DNA of 64,000 nt from Zanthoxylum bungeanum (lineage: Eukaryota > Streptophyta > Magnoliopsida > Sapindales > Rutaceae): assembly GCA_019454045.1 (NCBI GenBank), contig SKCR01031860.1, forward strand, positions 62,001-126,000. Direction: 5' to 3'. The notes below the pieces were generated by a model. That model did no database searches. It saw nothing but the letters and a program-made list of their open reading frames with translations, and was not told the DNA's origin. Below, piece after piece: positions 10,551 through 21,696 of this stretch. A program made the translations under genes and the position numbers. Every line of letters starts with the position of its first letter. The stretch's first letter is position 1.

Positions 10551-12024
10551 AGTGAGATGCCCTGCAGATATTTTAGTTTCAGTCTTACCTGAGCAGCCTG
10601 TGATGATATGCTTATAAGTTGCGTTATGTAGGTCGAAATTAAGATCCGTAAAATTTGGATAAATTAGATAATAAGGGAATAACCTATCAAAAATCAGAAT
10701 TTTTGGACTTAAGATGAAGTCAAACCGAATTTTGAAGTTGGGTGATCTGCTGCGAATACATCTAGTTTTGTTTCTGATCACCCCTAAATTTCGGATTGGA
10801 CTTGAGTTTCCGAAATCAAAACTGAGATCTATAAAAGTTGACATAAACTAGACACGTGAAAGTCCTTTCTAATAAAATTCCAACCTTTGTTTCTATTCTA
10901 ATTATTTGTAGTGAATGTTCGAAGTTAACCTTTGAGCGGAGGATTTTAACGATTAGGCAAAATCTAAAATTTCACTACCATATTTTCGTAACTTGGAATC
11001 TAGATCCGTAAAACTCTTAGCTAAACTGAGCATCCTGAATTTTTAGTGAATGTGGTGTCTCATGCTTTTCATAGCCTATTTAATGTTTAAAAATTATTTT
11101 TGTCATGAATTGTCTAACGAATTCGATTTATTATATGTTACCAACAGGAGCTCACATCATTAGCAATTCTATAGCGAGTTTCTAGACAGTCATCAATCTT
11201 TGTGAGTGGATGCTATATTTTATGTTTTCTTGACTTATAATTTAAAATGTTTCAAGTTTTAAAGTTTTAGTGAATGTGGTGTCTCAGCGCTTGTTCAAAG
11301 TTTTCATGATTTCTGAATTATCCATATATTTTCGCTAAGATGCTTAATTGATGTTATGTTTCCGCCTCGACGCTTTTTTGCATGTTTTTATGTTTTTATG
11401 ACTCATCATATGTTTCCACTGGTGTGTTTGTTCAGGGTCTCGTCCATCAGATATGGATTGACCCGCAACCTTGTCGACAATGGATCGTTCATTCCTCGCT
11501 CAGTCTATGCGCGCGACTTGGGCGTTGAATGCTTGATATGTTTTTGACGATACATGCATGAAAAACTGTTTATACACATGTTTTAGATTTTCTTATGGTT
11601 TGTTATTTTTAGTATCCACTCACCAGGTTGTTCAAACGATCTAACCCCCCTACACCACAGTTTTTTTTGCAGGTAATTTTATTTGGTGAGCCATAGCCGA
11701 ATATGAGCATGAGATCCAGGAATTGAGTTACTGCAGTCACTGGAGTATGGGTTTGTCATGCTAAGTTTATTGTCCGCATTTAGATAAAATGCATGTATGT
11801 CAGTTTGAGTCAAGTCTGAATGTATATGATGTTATATTAAATGAAGTATAAATATTTATTTAAAGTCAGTAAGTTGTTCGTATAGCACAAATGGGTTCAT
11901 GAATTAGCTTAATAAATGTCTGTTTTAGTAAGGTGGTCTAGAATGTTTAGAAATGGTTAGAGGCTCAGGGTGGTGGTGATGATCCATCACCTGCTGGTAA
12001 CATCTCCGCACTGAGGATGTTACA
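10551..12024 (+). repeat. Ty3/gypsy (chromovirus-like) LTR, partial
   Basis: No coding region. The right half parallels the LTR at 58690-62548: a GATCTAACCCCCCTAC block (11639-11654), a GCAGG block, GCAGTCACTGG (about 11732), and the end AACATCTCCGC...GATGTTACA at 12024. Two copies of TTTTAGTGAATGTGGTGTCTC (near 11040 and 11266) show internal duplication. The left end is hidden by the inverted copia piece and there is no primer site to the right, so it is a solo or truncated LTR. Confidence 0.55.
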
Positions 12025-12150
12025 CGTTGATGCAAATATGCATCCACAAAAGCATCATCCATAGGTTTAGGCCAAAAACATTGGCTGTTACCCTTACTTC
12101 CATTTGCATTTTCAGTGTACAAATTCTTTCTTTTGGAGGCATCCTTTAAA
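12025..12150 (-). pseudogene. Myb/SANT-like fragment of a PIF/Harbinger element
   Basis: The minus strand reads YTENANGSKGNSQCFWPKP then MDDAFVDAYLHQR before it is cut at the gypsy LTR boundary. W-x(n)-MDDxFxDAxLHQ is the start of the Myb/SANT-like domain found in the accessory ORF of PIF/Harbinger transposons and in related plant proteins. Only about 40 residues remain. Its position next to a Harbinger transposase relic supports the assignment. Confidence 0.55.
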
Positions 12151-12479
12151 AAAAATCAAGAAATAAATAATACATTATAATTTATCAACTGCTAAAAATA
12201 AAAACATTACGAATAACACAAGTAATTTATTTCGAACCTAAAATATTACAAGTAACATAAACTTTCAATTCAAGAATGTCAACACATAGTGTAATCAAGC
12301 CACATAGATGCAACTATAGAATCTCTGATCAATTCTCCCCCAATTGTGTCCTCATTATCATCTCTATTAGTATGACACCTTTCTTGTTAAAAATTATTAT
12401 TTACAAGTTCAGAATCAATCTCAACAAGTATATTCTCTTCTGGATCCATACTCAACCAAAATCTATGCAAAATAAAAAA

Positions 12480-12745
12480 ATACCAAAATAATTTATTTTT
12501 GGGTTTCAACACCATAATTAGGTTATGTTGAACTTGCAATAATGGGAAATCGCTTCTTAAGTACACCAAAAGTACGTTCAATTGTATTTCACAAAGAAGA
12601 ATGACGAAGATCAAATAACTCACATGTATTTTGTAGTGGATTTCGTGTATACTCTTTCAAATGATAACACTCTCCTCTATAAGGTGCAATATGACCACTT
12701 TTCAATATGAATCCAGCATCGTAAAGATAGTATTTTTCTAATGAT
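12480..12745 (-). pseudogene. PIF/Harbinger transposase (DDE_Tnp_4) fragment
   Basis: From about 12740 the minus strand reads EKYYLYDAGFILKSGHIAPY, RGECYHLKEYTRNPLQN, then CELFDLRHSSL, a stop, and NTIERTFGVLKKRFPIIASS. These are the signature C-terminal blocks of the Harbinger DDE transposase, with the second catalytic Asp (YDAG) and the Glu (IERTFG) present. A TGA after RHSSL and a later TAA kill the frame. The N-terminal part is not found, so this is a relic. Confidence 0.82.
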
Positions 12746-14002
12746 AACGCTCTCCTCTAACTCCTCAACATGAAGCTGCAATTGGAAACATAAAAAAAAG
12801 TTAGGAAATCATGCATACATGCTAACATTTCTTTACAGGTACCTAATGGGATATGCTTTGTTCAGTAAGCTTTATCTTCGCCGCTGGCGCTAAGCGATAA
12901 TAGTGATCCATAAAGTCTGTAGGGAAATGTAGCATAGTTTGATCAGTATTCAGGACAAGACAAAGAAAAGTGAAAATGAGCAGTCAGGAATACATACATG
13001 GGTGGCATCTGCGGGGAAAGAGACATAGGCAGGAGATGGACCTTGTCCAGAAGAAAAAGCTTTGGGTCGAACCTGCCGAGATGAAGCTGGGTCCGCATGT
13101 GGCTCACCTCCTCTTCGTCATCATCAGAAGACGGGCGAGCATGGTGCACCCTATGACCTCGTCCACAGACCTGCATCAGGAACTATGTCAACAAGGAACA
13201 TCGGGTCTAAAAATGAGAATACAGAAAAGCAGCAGTCCATACCTGTGTAGCCCGTCGAGGCTCGGAAAGTGGTAGCGAGCAGAGGAGAGCAGTGCGGGCC
13301 CATCACCAATAGTCGCCCTCAACAAGAAAGTCACTAGTTGGAAGTCCATGCAAAGAAACCGATAGGTCTTCCCTCTCTAACCGGAGCCCGAATAGCATAG
13401 AAAGAGGCAGATAGGCTAGAACCTCATAGGCCTAGGGGTCCATGTGCCAGGAATGCACCCATTCGCCCAAGAACTAGAGTCGCTGATCGATACCCATGAA
13501 AAGCAGACGAAGCTCGTTCTTCTAAATGGAGGAATGTGTGGAATCTGGAAGGTCATCAATGGGGGTCCCCCACGATGCTATATCAAGCTGAAAAGAAATA
13601 GGGAAAGAGTTAGCCGAACAGATGGAAAGAGCTGGATTAGAAAGGCAAAATAGAAGAAAAATTACCGTATCCCAACTAAGCTCATTCAGACAAGCCCGAT
13701 GTACTGCCATGTCGTGAGACTCAGAAAATCCCACGATAGACTCACTCTACCGGATCAAGCCAGGAAACCTAATTTTTTTTATGGAGATGGGGAAAGACCG
13801 AGCCAATACGCTGAATTCGTATGCCTAGGCATGTGGCAACAAAAGAAAGAAAAACCAGTCATCAACCAATGAATACACGAAAGAGAGTGAAAGAAGCAAT
13901 ACGTATCTCTATCAAGAATCCATTATCCTACACGTATGAGTTGACGCGAAAATATCGATCCAATCCTTGGTAAATAGCTGCCAAGGTAAGAGAACCTCAG
14001 TC
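12746..14002. other. Unassigned 1.26 kb, possibly part of a Tat antisense ORF region
   Basis: No convincing gene. It is less AT-rich than its surroundings. On the minus strand it has short open pieces (12943-13176; about 13260-13430 reading AYLPLSMLFGLRLEREDLSV; about 13640-13740 reading ESHDMAVHRACLNELSWDTV). The last has the spacing of a plant-mobile-domain segment, which would fit with the PMD piece at 17205-17520 being the same gene split by the CACTA element. That link is a guess. Confidence 0.3.
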
Positions 14003-15703
14003 TCAGTCTTTTGTCTTACCCGGAATATTGAATAGTGTACCCACTAAACTCTCACAAATATTTTTCTCTATATGCATTACATCCAAATTATGTCGCAAAC
14101 TCAGAGTCCCCCAATATTCTAACTCAAAGAATATACTTTTTCCTGTCCAATTCAACTCTTCAGGTAACCGTTTTCGATTTTTATCTCTATTATTATGATG
14201 TTTACCTGGTGTGCTGTCTTTGAGCTGTTGATGTTGGCAAAGTATGTCAAATGCAGACAATCGACTGGGCTTACTCTGAGGTTCATATTGCCCGTTAAAT
14301 AATTTACTCCTCCGCCAAGGATGACTCGACTCAAGAAATCTCCTGTGCCCCGTGTATCCGATTTTATTCCGTAATCGTTGCGAAGGTGTATGATCCGCAC
14401 AAACTGGACATGCCATGTATCCCTTAGTGCTCCATCCAGATAATGAACCATAGGCTGGAAAATCATTAATGGTCCATAATAATGCGGCATGCATCTGAAA
14501 ATACTGCTCTGAAGCTGCATCATAGGTATGCACACCCACATTCCATAATGTTTGTAACTCCTCGATCAATGGTCTCAGGTAAATATTATATCTTTACCAG
14601 GTGAACGTGGACCAGGGATAAGCAATGACATAAACATGAACGGATCCTTCATACATTTCCATGGAGGTAAGTTATATGGAATGACAATAACGGGCCAGAT
14701 GCTATAAGAGTTGTACATATTCCCAAATGGGTTAAAACCATCAGAGGCAAGACCTAACCTGACATTACGGGGGTCCTCAGCGAAATGGGGGTACATGTCA
14801 TCAAATTCCTTCCATTCGGTTCCGTCCGCAGGATGTCTAAGTATGCCCTCCGCACCGATCCTCTTTTCATGATGCCACATCATATCAGTCGCTGTGTGTC
14901 GTGACATGAACAATCTCTGCAGCCTGGGCGTTAAAGGGAAATATCGCAATATCTTTTGAGGCACTTTCTTACCCATACCACGGACTTTGTACCGACTTTC
15001 ACCACATATCGGACAATGTTCAAGTGATTCATACTCGGCACGAATAATACACAATCAAACTTACAAGCATGATAGATTCATACCCCATTCCCAGATCACG
15101 CAACATTTTCTTTGCCTCGTAGTACGACTTAGGCAATTCGCTTCCAACCGGTAACATTTGGGCCAGTAACTCTAACATCATATCGATACTTTTGTTGGTC
15201 ATTCTGTTGATCACTTTAATGTGTAATAATTTCACAACGAAATTCAAGATCGACATTCCAGCACCTTCGAATGGAATTTTTTTTGCCTCATCAAGTAGCT
15301 CACTAAATAAGTTTTGATCATTTCCACTTAACACTGGCATGTCGCCACTAACACTATGACCAAGTTGTGGACCTTGTAAGTCATGCAAAATATCGGCGAT
15401 ATCATCGTTTGCAGGTTGATTGTAACTACTGCTCCCTTCGCCGACATCAAAAAACCGTGACTGAGAATGATACTGCTCACCGTGATAAATCCACGTACGG
15501 TAAGTGGGTGATATTCCTGGCATGTATAAATGATTATGAACTTCATCTAACCGCTTCCTTTTCCTATTCAAACAATTTGCACATGGACAACGAACACGAC
15601 CTTCTGCATCAATGTGTTGCTTTGCGACTTCCATAAACTCAGACACTCCATTACGATATTCAACACTCAATCTATCCAGAGAGCTCATCCAATTTCTATC
15701 CAT
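14003..15703 (-). pseudogene. CACTA TNP2-type transposase, frameshifted and truncated
   Basis: The start chosen is the ATG at 15701-15703 (MDRNWMSSLDRLS), which opens the transposase-associated domain; CPCANCLNRK is its Cys cluster. 15029-15703 stays open to LRDLGMGYESI, then two frame changes near 15040 are needed to read HACKFDC and RAEYESLEHCPICGESRYK. The Transposase_21 domain follows: LRYFPLTPRLQRLFMSRHTA, LASDGFNPFGNM, LIPGPRSPGKD. Another 1-base shift near 14570 precedes YLRPLIEELQTLWNVGV, GWSTKGYMACPVC, HNLDVMHIEKNICESL and NIPGKTKD, where it ends. Full TNP2 proteins are much longer. Inactive. Confidence 0.93.
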
Positions 15704-15793
15704 TTCAGCAGAATACCTAAATATAATAAATATATTATTAGATATCATTTTACAGTAATCAACATTACTAATTCAGTAATACTTAATTTAAGC

Positions 15794-15828
<35 letters not shown>

Positions 15829-15829
15829 A

Positions 15830-15870
<41 letters not shown>

Positions 15871-16192
15871 GTTGATAAATTAATTAAATAGTTTACAGAA
15901 AAATTCTATTTTGTTAATTAATATACTTACTCTACATATATGAATCATAAATCACTAACAAACAGCATATAAAAACATATAAACAACATATATAATCATA
16001 AAAATTGAAAATAATAAAGAAATATGAAAGAAGATTTACCTTTTCGGAAATTGATTACAATTTTATTGAAAATTTTTAGGAGAGATGTGAGGCTGTAGAG
16101 GAGAAATTCTGGATTTCAGAGGATTTTTACGAAGAGAATGAAGAAAAAACAGAGGGGGAGAAGGTCGCCACACCTTCTGTATTTAATCTATC
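15704..16192 (-). other. CACTA transposase leader with probable 5' UTR intron and (TA)n tract
   Basis: On the minus strand a donor-like GTAAATCTTC (about 16038) and an acceptor-like TTTAG directly before GTATTCTGCTGAAATGG (about 15718) would splice out ~320 bp before the start codon. A TA-dinucleotide tract fills 15794-15867 inside this interval. The intron is inferred from the splice-site look only. Confidence 0.45.
15794..15867. repeat. (TA)n microsatellite
   Basis: Almost uninterrupted TA dinucleotides with a few extra A bases. Confidence 0.95.
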
Positions 16193-16986
16193 TTTAGCGT
16201 CGAATTTAGTATTCGACGCTAATTGTTGCCGTTTTTAGCGTCGAACAAACCGTTTCGACGCTAAATGTTCCATTTTTAGCGTCGAAACCATTTTTTCGAC
16301 GCTAAATATAAAGAATTAGCGTCAAATTTAATTTAGACGCGAAAGAATCAAGGATCTGTCGGTGGAAGCCTCATAACTATTTAGCGTCGAATATTTGTTC
16401 GACGCTAAAAGTATTATTTTTGGCGTCGAATATTCAAAATCGACGCTAATTGTATACGTTTTTAGCGTCGAAACTGTTTTGTCGACGCTAAATATCAAAA
16501 ATATAGCGTCGAATTAAATTTAGACGCGAAAGAATCAAGGACCTGTCGGTGGAAGCTTCATAACTCTTTAGCGTCGAACTTATTTTCGACGCTAAAAGTA
16601 TTATTTGTAGCGTCGAATTTAATTTAGACGCGAAAGAGTCAAGGATTTGCCGGTGGAAACTTCATACACCTATAGCGACGATATATGTTCGACGCTAAAA
16701 TATATTTTTGGCGTCGACCACGTGTTTCGACGCTAAAAGTGTAATATCTGGCACCAAAAATTATTGCAATAATATAATTATTCAGCGTCGAATATTTTTC
16801 GACGCTACAGTTCTGTTTTTAGCGTCGAAATATAGTTTCGACGCCAAAACATTAATATTCTGCGTCGAAGTTTTATTCCGTCGCTAAAAATATGACATAT
16901 AGCGTCGAAACTAATATTCGACGCTAAAAGTTAGTTTTGGCGTCGCATAATGTTTCGACGCTAAATATTTGGACGCTAAAAGCCAT
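16193..16986. repeat. CACTA subterminal array of TTAGCGTCGAA...TTCGACGCTAA hairpins
   Basis: About 17 short inverted repeats of the form TTAGCGTCGAA, 4-12 variable bases, TTCGACGCTAA, spaced roughly 40-45 bp. A larger ~60-bp unit containing AGACGCGAAAGAATCAAGGA is present three times (about 16318, 16505, 16610). Subterminal repeats are the known binding sites of CACTA accessory proteins. Fragments of related arrays occur at 20255-20502, 22245-22380 and 51570-51940. Confidence 0.9.
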
Positions 16987-17002
16987 AATTCTTGTAGTGA
17001 TA

Positions 17003-17520
17003 GTATTCAGGTCGCAGAGTTGATGGCGAAGGCACACGTCCACTGAGCTGGCCGCGTTAGCAAAGAGAGTGTAGCCAAACATATAGAGAAGAAATGATAG
17101 AACCAGTTAGCCTATCTCAACATCTCGGGTAGGAGCCTGTCAATGCCAGCAAGTTCATAATTCTATATATGCAACTATTTCAAAATAAACTTTAGGATGA
17201 CTGCCATGAGGTGCTAAATGTTACTTGCCTGGACAACGGGAGTATAAAAATTGTAGTCAAACTCGAGTAGGCGACCCTCGTAAGGAATTCTAGTCAAATA
17301 AGCGAAATCCCATAGGGTGATGGTCATCTCACAAACTAGAAGATGGAAGGTATGAGTAGTGTCTATCCACCTCTCTACCAGAGCTTGCAACTCTCTCTTT
17401 TCATGCTTCATAGCTTGAGCAGGGATGTAGAGGATAAAGGGTTCAAACTTTATCGTGGCGATCTGAGCCTGTACAGCTGATGAGAGATCATTATACCATT
17501 TTCATACATTGGCGTGGCTG
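17003..17520 (-). pseudogene. Plant mobile domain (PMD) fragment
   Basis: The minus strand from about 17500 reads WYNDLSSAVQAQI, KFEPFILYIPAQAMKHEKRE, then LQALVERWIDTTHTFHLLVC and EMTITLWDFAYLTRIPYEGR. This is the conserved PMD core (LVERW, THTFHL, GEMTxTLxD, LxGxP). After a break, about 17090-17010 reads GYTLFANAASSVDVC, matching the next PMD segment, up to the CACTA insertion. PMD proteins occur in the MAIN/MAIL family and inside plant transposons. Here it is antisense to the Tat LTR downstream, as expected for a Tat antisense extra ORF. Broken by the CACTA insertion and at least one stop. Confidence 0.75.
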
Positions 17521-18282
17521 CCGCCAGCCTTCAAGCGAGATGTATCGAGCTGCAAAAGAACAATCAAGGTCAATAAAGCATCCAATGACAATGAAATTAG
17601 TAGCTAGATAAGGATGGTCGGATATTCCTTATGCCAAGAAACATCCGGCCGGACATATAAATAAGGATGGTCGGAATAGAGTTAAGGCTTACTTGACATA
17701 ATATGAAGGGCAGTCAGACGTTAAGGAAATTTGGCCAGATATAACAGAATGGTCGGACATGATATTTATATTTGACCGAATATTAAGAAATTAGGGCGAG
17801 ACATCACATAATGCCTGCCTAGATGTAAATCGAAACAGAAAACCCAGACATGCACAAATTGAAGAAAAGGGAAATAAAGCATATCAGGTCAATGAATGAG
17901 CATGTATGGTCATCTAGGGCCAAAAGAGTGTGGATGAGGTCCCCGTATTCGAGACCAAATGATTTTTTACGACCAGAGGCTCAGTCCAAGGTCAAATGAA
18001 TGGCAATAGAGGGTCTTTCGATACTCGATCGGGAACGAGAGTCTTGGAAACGACATTTTCAGAGAATATCGACCGAGAATACGCTTGAGATAGCTTTTTG
18101 GAAAATGATGTTTCTGGAGCAAATACATAGGTTTTTTTTAATCGGTGATAGAGGGGAGAGAAACCTGACTTTTTATATACTCGATAAATGTCCGGCCGAG
18201 CATGGATTTAGGAAATTCGGTCAGACATACACCAATAACCGGCTGAACAAAACTTTGAAAACAATGATTTCCACAATAGCAG
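17521..18282 (+). other. 3' internal non-coding region of a Tat-like element
   Basis: No gene. It has scattered near-repeats of GGCCGGACAT / GGTCGGACAT (17640-17770, 18190-18230), continuing into the tandem repeats and LTR. The open stretch 18000-18344 has no recognisable domain and is treated as chance. Confidence 0.45.
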
Positions 18283-18740
18283 GATTGAAGCATCTTGCAT
18301 TGAAAATCAGCAGAGGTCGAAGCATCGGGGGCTCGAGTGCCTAATCAAATTTCAGCAGAGGTCGAAGCACCTCAACTGATCGAAGCATCGGGGACCCGAG
18401 TGCTCATTTTCATCTTAACCGATCGAAGCATCGGATGCCCAAGTGTCTAATCAACTTTCAGCATAGGTTGAATCACCTCAACAAATAGAAGCATCAGGGG
18501 CCTGAGTGCTCAATCAACTCAAAGCAGAGTCGAAGCACTTCAATGGAACAAAGTATCGGGGGTGTGAGTGCCCGTTTTCATCTTAATCGATCGAAACATC
18601 GGGGGCCCGAGTGCCCAATCAACTCTCAGTAGAAATCGAAACACCTCAACTGATTGAAGCATCGGGAGCCCGAGTGCTCATTTTCATCTCAATCGATCGA
18701 AGCATCGGGGGCCCAAGTGCTCATCTTCATCTTCACATCG
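18283..18740 (+). repeat. Composite tandem repeat with alternating 42/62-bp half-units
   Basis: The motif GATCGAAGCATCGGGGGCCC recurs with variants near 18315, 18379, 18421, 18485, 18547, 18589, 18651 and 18695. Gaps alternate about 64, 42, 64, 62, 42, 62, 44, so the higher-order unit is about 105 bp. The longer half contains a CAACTTTCAGCAGAGGTCGA-like stretch. Tandem repeats just upstream of the 3' LTR are common in Tat/Ogre elements. Confidence 0.85.
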
Positions 18741-18929
18741 ATTGAATCATCAGAGGACCTGAGGTTCCATCAACCATTAAAATGCCCACCAGCATTTATC
18801 AACAAGCACCAACACAGAGCAAGGAAAGTCCGACTATGCCAGACGAGCCAAGTAAGTAAAAATACATGCATGACTTTGATAGACTTGTCATTGTCACACA
18901 CTGCACAACCCTACCAAAGTAGGGGCGAA

Positions 18930-20249
18930 TGTAGATACTGTATTTTTACGCCTAGCCCAATGATGAGTTTCTTATGGGAACACACTTGAAAGGTTTAGGA
19001 AATTTTTCAGAGTTAATGTTAGAGGGGAAGGAAACCCCTGAATATTCAAAAGAACAGTCGAAATCTAGGTCAGCCATCGCCTATGTGTGACCGATGTACC
19101 ATACTATCCGGCTGAATATGCGTTGGGTTTCTAGACTATCAGAAGGATTCCATCTTCTCTTCATTTCTTAATTTCCATAAAAAAAAAAAAAAAATTCTGA
19201 TATTCTTAATCATTTTCCCTAAGTAACTATTTTCCTTAACTATCATTTTCCTTACCAAGGAAGATCTTTTCCTTAATAACTACAACCTTGATATTTTAAA
19301 AGAGATCTAGATCTTGGTCTCTCATAAGGAGAAAAAATAGAACGAATGAGAAAACAAAAAACACGAGAAAAAGAGGAAGAACATTAGGAAAAAATATAAC
19401 AAAAAACAAGTAGAATGACAGCAGCAAGAGACTGCTAAACACAAGACCAAACCCCCAAACATAGTAACTCCAATATTCTCTCCAACAAAGACCAAACAAC
19501 TAACCTAACCTTCAGAAGTTTTCTCGGAGCCGAGTAACGCTTAAGGTACGACCTGACATCCTGTAAGTCCGGCCGGACATACAATGGTCATAAAGAAAAT
19601 TTGGTCGTACTACTGCTACATTCGGCCGTCTATTTTCTTTATAATTAATTGTTTATATATTTATCATATTGTTTAGGTTTTCCTTATAATTAATTAATTA
19701 ATTATTGTTGTTACTGTTGTACTTTTGATCTAACCATTTTTGATGTTATTATGGTTGCCATCTGAATGTAATCTTGTGTTTCTGGTCCTTCTGGTTTACG
19801 CAGCAAGTCCGGTCAGACATCATATAAGTCTGATCGAACATACAGGGACAATATATATCTGGTCAGATCCGATCTATGTCCAGTCGAATTCGGTCTGTTA
19901 ATTATTAATTGTGTTTTCTTATTACTTGTATGGATGTTTTCCCATTTCATGAAATATAAATTGTTTTGTGTGTTTCTTGCATTATAAGACATGTGGATCC
20001 TCTTTTAAATATGGATATATACTGGCATCAGTAAGGGACCATTCCAAACCCAAACGGGTTTAAGACGAACCTTGCGAGGGGTGTATTGCGGCCTAAATCA
20101 TTCCCAATGTCTTATACTGTGTGACAACTACTTTATTCTCTGATTAGTCCACCAGTGGGGCTATCGGTACTCTCTACAGGTTGGGAGCCCAACAGTGTTA
20201 TGGGCACTGACGTCATAGGCATAGCGGTAACTCCCGTTTCGCTCCTACA
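18930..20249 (+). repeat. 3' LTR of a Tat-lineage Ty3/gypsy element
   Basis: Starts TGTAGATACTGTATTTTTAC after a purine-rich AAAGTAGGGGCGAA (18916-18929) and ends ...GCTCCTACA, so the termini form TGTAG/CTACA. Length 1320 bp. The LTR family and the upstream tandem repeats plus antisense PMD support a Tat assignment. No second LTR or gag-pol is in the window, so the 5' part is lost or was removed. It appears to have inserted next to or within an older CACTA end (20255-20502). Confidence 0.65.
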
Positions 20250-20254
20250 GAATT

Positions 20255-20502
20255 GCTAACTATATTCGACGCTAAATATTTAACGTCTAATTTTTTTCTT
20301 GCGAAACTAAATGTTAAATTTGTTATGTCAAAAGATCTTTGACGACGCTAAATGTGGTACTTTTAGTGTCGTCGATCCTTGCGACGCAATATGTAGTTAA
20401 TTTTACAGTCGCAAACTTTTGGCGACACTAAAATTATATTTGACGATGATTTTTTCGTCGACATTAAAAATTTGAACGCTAAATATCCTATTTATTGTAG
20501 TG
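20255..20502 (-). mobile_element. CACTA element end with degenerate subterminal repeats
   Basis: Contains TTCGACGCTAAAT, GACGACGCTAAATGTGG, TTAGTGTCGTCGATC and similar blocks, and ends TATTGTAGTG at 20502, a decayed CACTACAAG terminus. It closely parallels 51760-51953, including TTTGAACGCTAAA just before the end. Only the right end is visible. Confidence 0.65.
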
Positions 20503-21282
20503 AAATTATACAATTATTAATAAGAAAATCCTTGACATTTAAAGTACTGATAATAGACGAACTTGAATTTGGTGTTGACCTAACCTTTTTACTGAGCTAT
20601 TATAATTTATGATTGATAGTTATTAAATAAGAATGTATATGTAACTTAATATAACCATTCTTTGAGAATATAAAAACTTATTATAACTTAACTCAGTATT
20701 GGATCCAAATTCTAGATAGACATATTAATATGATTTGTGTTCTCTTAATTAAAAACATGTGCTTAAAAAACTTCAAACTTTTATTTATTTGTTAATTAAT
20801 TGAAGTATTAGAAAGAATTTTACTTCCTACAAAATAGGTTCTAACCGATTGGCTAATTTCCCAGTTATGCATCACTTTTAACTGACAGAAATACCCAATT
20901 AAAAAATTAGATTGCAAAAACGTAAGGCATTTTGATAATTTGAAATTTATTTAAAAAAAAAAAAAATCATAGTTTACATTAGGTAAAAAGCAAATTATAG
21001 ATAAATTGCGCTAGCTTTTATTCGGGAATAATTATATGTGTACACACTCAGTACTCCTTGATCAACAAATTTTTATCTTTTTTCTTAATCTAAAATAGCT
21101 AGTTTATTGAATTAAATGAATTATTTGATTTTTAAATTAACTATTTTGGGAAAAATTTCAATGCTCATGGGGTACTCTGTGAATACATATATCATTATTT
21201 TTATTATGTGGTTACAACTTGTTACAGACACAGATGTCTGTAACAATAGATCAAAAAAATAATAAAAAATAAGATTAGATTA
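20503..21282. other. AT-rich non-coding spacer
   Basis: No ORF, repeat or structural RNA that I can support. A poly-A run is at about 20950-20966. Confidence 0.6.
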
Positions 21283-21290
21283 ATTTAATG

Positions 21291-21688
21291 TATGCCTGAC
21301 AAAAAATCTGGGCCCGGTCCGGCCCAACCCATTCGGGTTTTGGCCTGGCCCGTGATTAAAAAAACGGGCCGGTCCTTAGAATTAGAGGCTCGGCTCAGGC
21401 CCGGGCCCGAGCCGGGCTCAACTCCAAAAGCCTGGGCCCGATCCGGGCTTTAAAATATATATATATATATATAAAATAAATTATATATATTATAATTTTT
21501 TTGTATTAAAAAATCGGGCTGGATAAAGCCCCGTCGGAACCCGAGCTCGAGACGGGCCGGATCTGGGAAAAGCCCAGCCCGATAACAACTTGGGCCGGAC
21601 TTTTCCCAAACCCGGACCTAAATATTACTTCCCGAGCTCAGATCGGGCTTATCAAAATCCGGGTCCGGCCAACCTATTGCCATGCTTA
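21291..21688. mobile_element. hAT-like MITE, GC-rich
   Basis: 398 bp flanked by the 8-bp duplication ATTTAATG (21283-21290 and 21689-21696). Ends are imperfect inverted repeats: TATGCCTGACAAAAAATC at the left, and TAAGCATGGCAATAGG when the right end is read in reverse. The body is rich in GGGCCCGGTCCGGCCC-type repeats, giving a strong GC contrast with the flanks. No coding capacity. Superfamily is inferred from TSD length and end layout. Confidence 0.65.
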
Positions 21689-21696
21689 ATTTAATG

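Larger units (their letters stand above)
14003..16999 (-). mobile_element. CACTA (En/Spm) transposon, 3' truncated
   Basis: Minus-strand element whose 5' terminus is at 16999: TTCTTGTAGTG (16989-16999) is the inverse of the CACTACAAGAA terminal repeat. Inward come the subterminal hairpin array (16193-16986), a leader with a probable intron, and the TNP2-type transposase running to 14003. I find no matching CACTACAAG end to the left, and the transposase stops mid-domain at 14003, so the other half is lost. Confidence 0.85.

Noticed and set aside
10542..10844. 100-codon minus-strand frame
   Set aside because: Crosses the boundary between inverted copia sequence and gypsy LTR, so it is chimeric chance coding.
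16193..16986. Possible CRISPR-like array
   Set aside because: Units are inverted hairpins with variable spacing at a CACTA terminus in a plant genome.
18000..18344. 114-codon frame with a plausible protein look
   Set aside because: No recognisable domain, and runs into tandem repeats of a Tat UTR.
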